Origin: Patella vulgata
Lineage: Eukaryota; Mollusca; Gastropoda; Patellidae
Reading direction: 5' to 3'
Length of the DNA stretch: 64,000 nt
Assembly: GCF_932274485.2 (NCBI RefSeq)
Contig: NC_065879.2
Span: 66,609,459-66,673,458 of the forward strand
A program made the translations under genes and the position numbers. The notes below the pieces were generated by a model. It made no database searches. It was not told the DNA's origin and worked only from the letters and a program-made list of their open reading frames with translations. This document shows, piece after piece, positions 23,665 to 33,782 of this stretch. The first letter of the stretch is position 1. Each line of letters starts with the position of its first letter.

Positions 23665-24450
23665 TAGGGTGACCCACCATAAATAAATATCTCCATATAT
23701 CTCGACAATTACGCCACAATACTTATATATATGCCAAGCCTCAAATCAGTTTCACACAATTATAGTCACTAAATAAACGATCATGTTGTACTTAATAAGC
23801 TATGACCATTAATCATCTATAAATAATAGACTGAAAACTGGTTCCAAGAGTCGTCCATAACATCCAGACACTTTTGAGTAAAAGATAGGTTACGTGCCCT
23901 TGTTTTGAAATTAGTCTCGCTTAACCAGTCTATCGACCATTCTACGTTTGATTGACAGGTCGGGATAATCAAGACTACTTTTTTACGAAACATAACAGAA
24001 AGCTAGAACAAGAAATTGAATTTAGAAATAAGCACGTTAGGTAGCTCAACAATCGTTTTAAGAAGCTTGTAAAAGTAAAATGAAACTACTGCTAGTATCA
24101 TGTTCCTGTCTAACCCGAGTGATTCAGAGATATTATTTGTACTAAACCAAAAGATGCCGCTCTTAACGGTACAGTTAATGATAAAGCGATTTAAAAAATG
24201 AAACGAACGTAATTTCTAAATCTGCTGTAATAACCAAGAAGCTTAATTTTACTGCTATTCAAAATCGTCAACAATAAATTTTTTACGGCTGTAATAGTTG
24301 ATAGATTTGTAGAGAATTGCACGTGCCATGGCTATTTATAGTATCATACTGTCAGAAAGTTGGTCTCGGCACGGCGAATGTGCACGCTTCAGTGGTAGTC
24401 TCGAACTATCAGCGGTGGACTGTATTTCTGTGAGTACATGGGTCACCCTA
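23665..24450. mobile_element. Non-autonomous DNA transposon with 7-bp duplication
   Basis: The perfect 12-bp inverted repeats TAGGGTGACCCA (23665-23676) and TGGGTCACCCTA (24439-24450) are flanked by TCACAAG (23658-23664 and 24451-24457). It is 786 bp and encodes nothing recognisable. It lies between module M1 and the gene 1 promoter and is absent upstream of gene 2. Confidence 0.75.
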
Positions 24451-24534
24451 TCACAAGACGTACGTCATAATATTTCCCAAAAAATATTTTTTAAAACATT
24501 TTAATTTAATGTGAAAAAGTTTTCGTAATAGTTT

Positions 24535-24850
24535 TGTGAATATGGCTCAGTGAGTAAGAAGCTGGCTCGCTAACCAAGCGGTCTCGGGTTTGCACTAGAT
24601 ATTGTCCGAGAATGTTTTCCAACTTCTCTGGCGTGGTTTTCCCTTGCCACTGTCTAATCTTTCGTGGGTGGGGGGGGGGGGCATAAAAAAACGTGATCCC
24701 GTGTACACTTTGACAGTTGGAATTCGAAGTAAGAGTAGGCAGTAGTGTCGCTGTCCGGGCAAAATTTCCCTCATACCACAAAGCATGCCCGTCTTCAATA
24801 GCCCAGTCGGAGCAGAACAGTAGAAGGTTAAACCCAATTTCATTTCATTG
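24535..24850 (+). mobile_element. SINE-A, nearly complete
   Basis: The tRNA-like head 'ggctcagtgagtaag', 'gctggctcgctaacc', 'cggtctcgggttt' is followed by the body ('tggcgtggttttcccttgcc', 'gtgatcccgtgtacac', 'gacagttggaattcgaa') and the tail 'aacccaatttcatttcatt'. A G-run near 24665 is specific to this copy. It is absent from the equivalent place upstream of gene 2. Confidence 0.8.
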
Positions 24851-24914
24851 TGTAAATATCTAATTTTGTGTCTATATAGTAATCCATTCACAAGTGCGAC
24901 TAGAAACACGCCTA

Positions 24915-25136
24915 TTGTAATCACGTGATTCTCATGTATTTTAAGTTATAACGGAGAGCCCTCTAGTAATTTACTTCCTCAATGAAACACTAAAAGAATA
25001 GTATATAACACCAGTGTATTAAAGACATCGTTTATAATGTAAATGTGTTTATATTTAAAAACATTGAAGCTGGGCCAAGTATATATTTTATGTTATAAGA
25101 ATTTTGGCAGTAACGTGGATTAGCAGACGATACAAG
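24915..25136 (+). promoter_or_regulatory. Promoter and 5' leader of receptor gene 1
   Basis: This segment aligns with the segment upstream of gene 2. Shared elements in order are an E-box CACGTG (24922-24927), 'ctagtaatttac' near 24963, a TATA box TATATAA (25002-25008) and 'taacgtggatta.cagac' just before 'atacaagATG'. Preservation of these blocks while the sequence between them has drifted argues that they are functional. Transcription should begin about 30 bases after the TATA box (inference). Confidence 0.65.
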
Positions 25137-25196
25137 ATGATGTATAAGGTGTTATTAGTATATGTGGGTGTAGTGTTATGTATGACAGACACAATG
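25137..25196 (+). CDS. Gene 1 exon 1 (signal peptide)
   Basis: The exon encodes MMYKVLLVYVGVVLCMTDTM and ends at a strong donor, ACAATG|gtacgt. The first of two adjacent ATGs is taken. The second, at 25140, aligns with the single ATG of gene 2. The matching exon of gene 2 ([18 protein letters not shown], same donor) supports the call, although the exon is too short for ORF-based detection. Confidence 0.75.
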
Positions 25197-28100
25197 GTAC
25201 GTATACTCATGGACCGTATATAATAAAACTTTACATGACGGCAATGTTTCTTATCAGATTGTCCAAACTAACGGGCAGAGTTCTCATATTCACTTAGAAC
25301 TTAGAATTCCTTTCAATGTACAGTACAAGCGGTATTAGTTTAAACAATATTTTATTCAATAAGGTGAATTGGATTGAATAACAGGCAATGGCCTATATAG
25401 GTTCTCTCCAAACATATAAAATAGTTAAATCTTATGTTTACAATAGACAATGGTGGACATATGTACAGGCAGTGAGTTACAAACATACATTTCTTGGGGT
25501 GTAATTTTAAGTTTTAAATGTTAAACTCTCTTGCTGTCTTTTATGTATTTTTGCACTATTTCAAATAATTTTATGTTAGAATTGGTATTATCTGAAAGAG
25601 CGGGGTTGCCATATAAGATCAGGTCAAATGTAACATTTTGTTTAAGGTAGTGTAGAGAATTGTTCTTGGCAGAGTATGCTGGACATATGAAAAAATAATA
25701 GTTATTATCGTCGTCTGCAGAATTACACCTAGGGCACACTTTTGTTTCACTAATAAAATGGTAGAATAAGTGATTATTTAAGTTCTTAGCTTTATTTCAT
25801 AATTGGCAATGGATAATATACTCTTTCCTATGTCCAGTATTATAATATAGTAGTGGTCTAATTAAAGGATACACACGTGAAAGGCCCGATTTAGACGAAT
25901 TTCTTCTAAGGCCAGTTATTATTCTACCTGCTTCAGTTTGAACACATTCTAATATATCAGAATCCTTCTTTCAACAGTATCCCATACAATATCGGCATAT
26001 TCTAAAATCGGGCGAATAAAAGCAAGATATATTTTATTAAGTGGAATTCTATTAATTTTATATTACAGTATATGCAAAATATTTAGTCGACCACAAGCTT
26101 TCTGGTATATATTTGAAATGTGTTTTGACCATAATGCATTTGACTTGAAATGTTAATCCCAAATGACAATGAGTAGTTACGTTTTCAAATTTTGTATTTT
26201 CCAAAATAACATCTGGATGGATTGTACTTATCCTATCAAGATTACTTATTATAACATCATAGATTTCTAAAAGTTGATTTATTGTAGAATCGTTAGGTTA
26301 AAACCAGACTGATATTTATATAACAGGTTATTTTCTTTTATAAAATTATAAAGATTTTTGAATAAGATTTTCTCTAGTATTTTACATAATGAGTATGTTA
26401 ATGAAATTGGCCTTTAGTAGTCCTGAAACTGCGGATCACCCAGGTAATCATTGGAGTTCTAATGAAAGATTAAAAAGTTTAGTGAGAGGGCTTGTGATTG
26501 ATGGAGTTATCTCTTTCAATACAGCTGGACTAATATTATTAGAACCAGAAGGCTTTGAACAGCTATTTACCTGTCGCCTAAGTCCCCTCTCTCTCTTTAT
26601 CTCTCTATCTATCTCTCTCTCTCTCTCTCTCTCTCTCGCACTGTATCTCGCCCATTCACGGCCATCCACAGCAGTATCAGTATATTTGGTTGGAGTTCGG
26701 TTTTCTGAGTCGATAATGTCTGGGTAATTAGAAAGGTTACTGGGAAAATTGTAGGAACTGCCTCCTGACTCCCCCCCCCCCCACACACACAAACACCCAC
26801 TCCTCACCCCAGATTAGGAGGGTTAGTGCTAAATAATAAAACCAGCTCAACTTTTCATCAAGGGTCACAAGATGTAAAAAGGACTAGAGCTAATCCCAAC
26901 CCTAACCCTGGACCTAGCCCCAATGTCCCAACCTTATTAACATCTCAGCTACTTTGACAAAAATTGAGCTGACCTTAACAAATAGGTTTAGCCGATTGGG
27001 AGGATTTTAAAGCCCCGATATTATCTAAGGAACCACACTATGGCATATTTCCTAAAACCAGGGTACGTCATTAATTACCGGTATTTTTGTTCTAAAATTT
27101 AATTTACACGTTAAGATCGGCAGTAAGAATCATAATGTCAAGACAAAGTTTAGATCCCATGGTAACAATCATAGTGTCATAGACAAGTTAGATCCCATAA
27201 TAACAGCCATGATGCTATAGACGAGCTAAGATAAGACAGTGACAACCAGTTAAGATCCCATAGTAACAGCCATAGTTGTGTCACAAGTCATACTCCCATA
27301 GTTTCACAGACAATGTAAAATCCCATAATAACAACCATAGAATCACAGACAAGTTAAGACCCGTGGAGGGTTTGACTGGTTGATAAAAAAAATAATTCTC
27401 GGTTTAATGTGATATGATTTTGCAGTTGTAGGCCTACATCGGTTTTGTTCAAATTAGATACACGATACAAAGTCGGAATTTACGAGTCATATAATTTTTA
27501 AGTGTGTTTTCAAGGTCTTTATTGAGCAATAGCGCGAAATATTTTGTCAGAGTAGGTTAGTCTGATGTTCGTTAATTTTAATAAGGTTATTATTAATACG
27601 ATATTGATACTATTCAAAATTACATTCAATCTAATTATAACAACCTCGATGTAACTGTAAAGTTAAAAAAATCTAAATTCGAAAAAATGTGATATCTGGT
27701 GAAGAGTGCTGGTGACGCATTAAGTAATATATAACTCTGCCTTGCTTCCCTTGTAGAATTAATATATTTGAATTGGATATTGAACTATTGCTTTTGTATT
27801 GCTTGGTTGTATATGGTTTTAACTATAGCGGCATTAGCCCATTCAACAACAAAAATCAAAATATGTTATAATCTTATATTTTAAAAACCTCAGATTCTAA
27901 ACTATTTAGAGCAAGGAAGTTTAGAATGAATATACGCTGAACTCTATGAAAACCATGTACTATAGTGTAATGCGCAATACTCTTAATTTATTTTAAAGAG
28001 GAATTAATAAGCGGGTTTTTTTTATATATATATCTGAAACGATTGACGAGATGTGACTGCGGGCATTTCAGAGACGTTCAAATTAAAATCTGAAATGAAT

Positions 28101-31100
28101 CTGCTCAGTGATCGATAAGATATACACGTTGTCAATGGTTTTAAAAGAGATTAATGAATGGTCGTGATGTATAGTCCAGTGATTTAATTTTGTTAGTCGA
28201 GCAGATGGGGCGAAAATTCCAAGGTCCCGTGTACACATTGGCGTGCACGTAAAAAAATCTCTGAACAGTAGGAATTCGAAATAAGAGTAGGCCGTAGTGC
28301 CGCTGTACGGGTAGAATTTCCCTCATAGCAATTTGTCTGGCGTATGCCCGTCTTCATTACCCAGTCAGAGCAGTAGAACGTTAAACCCCATTTCATTTCA
28401 TTAAATTACCTTTAATACGAACCAAGTCGAGCCATTTTAAAAATGATATTATGCAAAATTAATCACAGTTATTTTCTGATCGAGGGTTATAATAAGTTGC
28501 CATACCTCATTAAACTTTGCATTCTGATGAATTTTCTAGCATACTGTACGTGAATATAGCATATACTTTGCGATAAGATGACTTATGAATTCAAACGCTA
28601 TCTTTGATTTTGTTTGACTTATTGTCGTTTAGAAATTCCTGTCTAGCATTTTTTCTGAACAATAGCCAGTGTGTGCACTATAAGTGGGACATTGATATAC
28701 ATTATTTCGATATTTGACTACTATTTTACCGACTTGGTGCATTTTAGTGCATTGGCTTAGATGGGCTTACTGTTTCTTGAATACCCCAGACCGATAACGT
28801 CTAGTATAAAGTAGACAAGGACATTTCGATTCTATATGGTATATTTCGTTTTGACATAAAAATTCCTCAGAATATGAGTAGGCCCGGGTGCCTTATCAGG
28901 GCAAAATTTTACTTGGAGCAGAAATATAAGACGTTTAACTCCAATTTATTGGATCATTCATTTTCTTGTCCCAGTTTCCGAACCCTCGCATGTTCCTAGG
29001 TTTTGAAGTATATCTAGTGAAATAATGGTCTCGTCTTTTTGAATCATCAAGTTATTGGTCACAGTCATGGTTCATTTCGTTCCCGGAGTTTTACGCCCAC
29101 TTTAACCAAGGGTGATATCACAGTCATAAGCTAATTCATTTTTATAGTTAGGTAATCATGTCGATTTAGAGATAAAAGTTTTATAGTTTGATCTAATATT
29201 GTATAGAGTGGTAGACATAAGAATTATCTTTACAATGTATAACAATCAGTAGATGATGTCATAGCAGGTTATCATATGTCAATATTTGTTTTATCATATC
29301 AAATTTAATTCTCATCCGGTTTTAATATATTCACTAGAAATGTTCTCTTTTATTGACAAATTCATCTTTGCTCATAAAATCAGAACATTTCTGCTCATTT
29401 GGGTGCTTATATAGTGGGATTAGAGTGGAGTGAGGCACGTTTGTTAATTCGTCGTAATTTGGAGCAGGGGGGGAGTCCGGACCTCAAGACCTAGCCCCCA
29501 CCCCCACACTTCTCTGGACGCGTGCCTGCTATGGCAAATTACATTGGTAAACACAGATGCAATATCTGGTATATCCCCTTTAAAATGCGATAAATATCTT
29601 GCTTTCAAAGTACCGACCCCATGCACTGTTATGTATACATATTAACAGTTGTGGGTATTTGAGGGTGTTTTTATTTAATGTGAGCGATATCTATTTGCAG
29701 GGCCGCCTTCTCAGTTGACCTTTGATATATAATTCATATTTCTAATGTACACTGAAAATATTCACGTATACTTCCTTGATAAGTTTGTGAGTGTGAGTCA
29801 ATTGCGTACAACTGTAGTCGAGACACGCTCCTATGATTTCACCAATGCGCCAGCAGTTTTAACCGGGCTGTGTCGTTTCTATCTATCCTTCTAGGAATTC
29901 CCAATGGATCACTTTACCGGCACTACTAATTTGTACGTGGAATATCAGAATCCGATGGTCTCCACATGCTTGTCTAAATTCTCATATTCACTTTTAACCC
30001 AGCAACCCATTATTGTTCGATAGAGCGGGGTTGCATGGGCCGAATGTTGCGCGTACGTGTGCGCTGAACTATAAGGTCTGTCATTGAGTCAACTGGCGTG
30101 GTTTCGATTCCCAGGTTGTACCTGACAAGGAGCAGGGTCGCCTGTCCAACCTCGTGGGGGTTTTTTCCGGGTCCTACGCGCAAACGAATTATTGAAATAA
30201 CATAGAACCATATGTTAGTCTCGAAATGACCTAGTTTGTGTCGAGTCGACGTTAAACTCTCTCCCTCTCACTCTCTCTCTATCTCTTTCTCTCTCTCTCT
30301 CTCTCGATCGTCGATAGATTAGGTCTCAAAATAAACAAATTCAATGCTATATATATATATATATATCTATTGAAGAAGAAGGTGCCACTATGGTGTTGTT
30401 CTTGTGGGATTATTTGGAAGTAAAGATGTCTGAAATTCGTTTCTGTCTTGGTTGATTCACCCGGGTTTAATTTTACCGATGGCCATGCAAATTTTCTGTA
30501 AAATCTGCCTTGAAAATTTGTTTGTCTTTTGGTCAATCTGATTAAAACACAGATCCAATTTCGTTTCGTTTTTATAGTTCAAAATTTCGATTTTACTTGT
30601 CTTTACTACACTTGGATCTGGAAGCGTTGTTATTTAACTCGTGTTCTGCTTGAAATGAGGGGTCAGCCAATCAAATGGTCTGTCGAATCGGGCGTTTGAC
30701 CTTTTTTGCGCGGAACCGTGGGTAGACATTAGCGGCAATAGAAATCAAAACAAAGCAAAAGAAGATAAAAAATACATGGCGGTCGCTAATTGGTTAATCG
30801 AATGACAAAATCGGGTCAAATGTCGCTTGCTTGGTACCTGACGTCATAGAACGTGAACTCCCACTATAGCTTGTTAGATCTACATGTAGTGTAGGCCATC
30901 GAAAGAATAAAAAACGAAACGAAATATAGATCTATATTTTAATTAGATTGTCTTTTGGTCCAAAAAATTAAAATTCATCCTCCAGTCATGCACATTTATT
31001 TTCCAATAAAATAAGAAGAGGTGGGGAGAAATGAGGTTTAACGTCCACTGGACACAAATTAGGTAATTTCGGGACAAACACATGGCTCAATGACAGACCT

Positions 31101-33741
31101 TATGATACAGCGCGCACGTGCTAACCACTCGGCCATCCACCCACCCAACCCCAATAAAATAAAGATTTCGTGTCAATATTGTATAATAGTCATTTGTTCG
31201 CTGGGTGGCCGGTGGTCTAACGGTGCCTTTTAAATTATGTGATCTGTCAGTGATTCAAGTGACGCGGTTTGAATTACAAGCATGTAAATGACAAGTAGTA
31301 AGGTGGCCGGAATAACCTTGTGTTTTTTATGGGTTCCGTTGTATCTTGCACTACTAAATAATAATACACGCAAACGAATTGCAAGGTAATGGCAGGAGAC
31401 GTTATCCGAACAACGGCGTTTCCGCCTACGCTTCTTCGCATCCCAACTATCAAGATCTTCAGATAAACAGATTTGTCCGACACTTTGTAGCTCTTAGATG
31501 TAAATGTCCACCCATAAAACCTAAATTTTGTTCTTCTGTAATGGTAATTGTCCAGCTCTAACAGCTGCCGTTTGTATACTTTCTATATGAAAAGGAGCGG
31601 GCTTAATTTCTAAATGGTCTTGTCCCATCTTACTTATCCAATCTTTTAACTTTATATTCCCCACCCCGAACTTTACGTTCTTCTCAAGATCATTTTCTTT
31701 TAAAGGAGCAAAAATCGAACCTTGCCTTCTGTGGCAATCGTGCTTTGTCCATTTGTGAACCAAAATTATGGAATAAACTCCCACACAGTATAATTCACTT
31801 CCTGTTTTTAAAACGAAACTCAAAACCCACCTATTTACTCTTACTTTTACAAAATTCTTTTTACATTTCTACACCATTAAATATTACTGTTTATATTTAT
31901 ATGTGGATTTCTATATTTCTAGTTTTACACGAACTACATATTTTTAAAACTCTATCTATATTCTATATTGATATTGTGTTATGTTATTTTTATTGTAAAG
32001 CGCATCTGAACATGTTTATCATGAAAGGAGCGCTATATAAATACATGTAATAATAATAATAATATCTTACCAATTTGTACACGGGACAAATTTCCTACCA
32101 TCCCAATTTCTAGATACCTTTCTTTAACAGCACCACGGGCTAAATCCTAGATTGAAAATCATTTTAATCACCTTTGGACTAATATTATTCGTTTTGATAA
32201 GACTGCTTTTATTATTGTGTATGGTGAGAAAGTCTATATTTGCCTGGATATTGAGTTTTCACTAGTATGAATATTGGGTATTTACTAGTATGGAATATTG
32301 ACTTTTACTAGTCTGGCATCAATATTTTTTATTAGCTCATTAGCTCATTAAAGTCTAGTTTCAAATCACAATTTACAAATTGACGTTTATATAGTTTTAT
32401 ACATATAATATCGCCCTTTGCATATATTCGACGCCCAAGAAATGTACATTATTATTATTATTACTTCTTTATTGTCCCAGGAAAAATCAATTAATATCGT
32501 TTTTGGCTAGCTGTAAATTTGTAACTGTAACCAAATCTTCAACGTAAAAACCCCACAAATTTTCACAAATATTTCCGCTATGCAAAGGCTGAATGATATA
32601 TATATTTGAAATACCAACCACGTGGGAATTCCAGTTTAATTATATGAGGATCGTATATTAGATATTGAAGGTCTATTTACATATTTATGGATTTATAGGT
32701 GGGCTTATAATTGTTACACACATACACTCACACCCACCCACGCATATATATTAAAAGGATGCTTACCGTAAAAGGATATCATACATTCTAAAAAATTAAG
32801 TAGAAAATACCATTAAAGAAATTTTATGTAGGCATTTAAATAAAATTTCTTTAATGATAATATTTTCTACTTATTTTTTTATTATATATATATATTCTAA
32901 AAAATTAAGCAGAAAATATCATTAAAGAAATTTATATATATATATTTGCTGTTGACCTTTTAACAGCGCAATCAGGAAGTCTTTAACCAAGCAAATGATC
33001 ACGTCAATAAAATTGTCTACTCTTATTCATTAATATCATTGTGAATCAGAATGTGATTTTGTTGAATATGAAGTATTGGTTAAATATAGTGGGAATTTCC
33101 CGGGACTATATTTACTGGCAGATTGTCAAATCATAACTGTAATTCAACTCGTTCATTATTAGGGCCAAAATACCCAGAATTAAAGAGTATAAGACCAGTT
33201 GGAGCGCAGATCTAAAAGTTCCTTGATTCTGATTGATCGAAAAGTGTGGTTGAATGAGAACCCCGTTTGTTGTGTAAGGTTGATTTACTGCATACGAATA
33301 TTCCAGTGTACTTCCTTTTTTTCATTTTCATGCTCAATAATCTGTTCTCGTGACTTTGTTAAATGGACAATACACCCTCTTTAAATTGGAAACAGGGAGT
33401 GTTTATCTCCTAATTAACAAATTTATGTAATAGTCCGATTGTCATCCATTTCTATTTTTCCGTGTTATCTTAAGGACTAGATCGCCATTCTTGACAGCCG
33501 TGCAAACGACACTCCGTCTGATATGACGATTCTTCGCGGCCCACTGGGCATTGACAGATAAATCAAAGATTACAAACTTTTATCACCCTGGTCCCGCGAT
33601 TATCTCATTATGAAGTATATAAGTACTTGAGTATCTATATTTAAGAGTGATGATTTTCCGTTTCACAAAATGGTCAAAATCCGTTTAAACATTGTGAATT
33701 CCGTTTTATGAAGTTGTCACAAGGGAATTCCCACTTATATA

Positions 33742-33782
<41 letters not shown>

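Noticed and set aside
26448-26807. 119-codon minus-strand frame as a gene
   Set aside because: It is a GA-microsatellite translation joined to a LINE reverse-transcriptase fragment.
26896-26920. CCCTAACCC-like words as telomeric sequence
   Set aside because: Only two degenerate units, well within the range of chance.
13303-28212. Inverted arms 15 kb apart as the ends of a large DNA transposon such as a Polinton
   Set aside because: No polymerase, integrase, capsid or ATPase-like frame was seen between the arms, which hold LINE and MITE debris and the start of a host gene. One arm ends inside a SINE. A segmental inverted duplication fits better.
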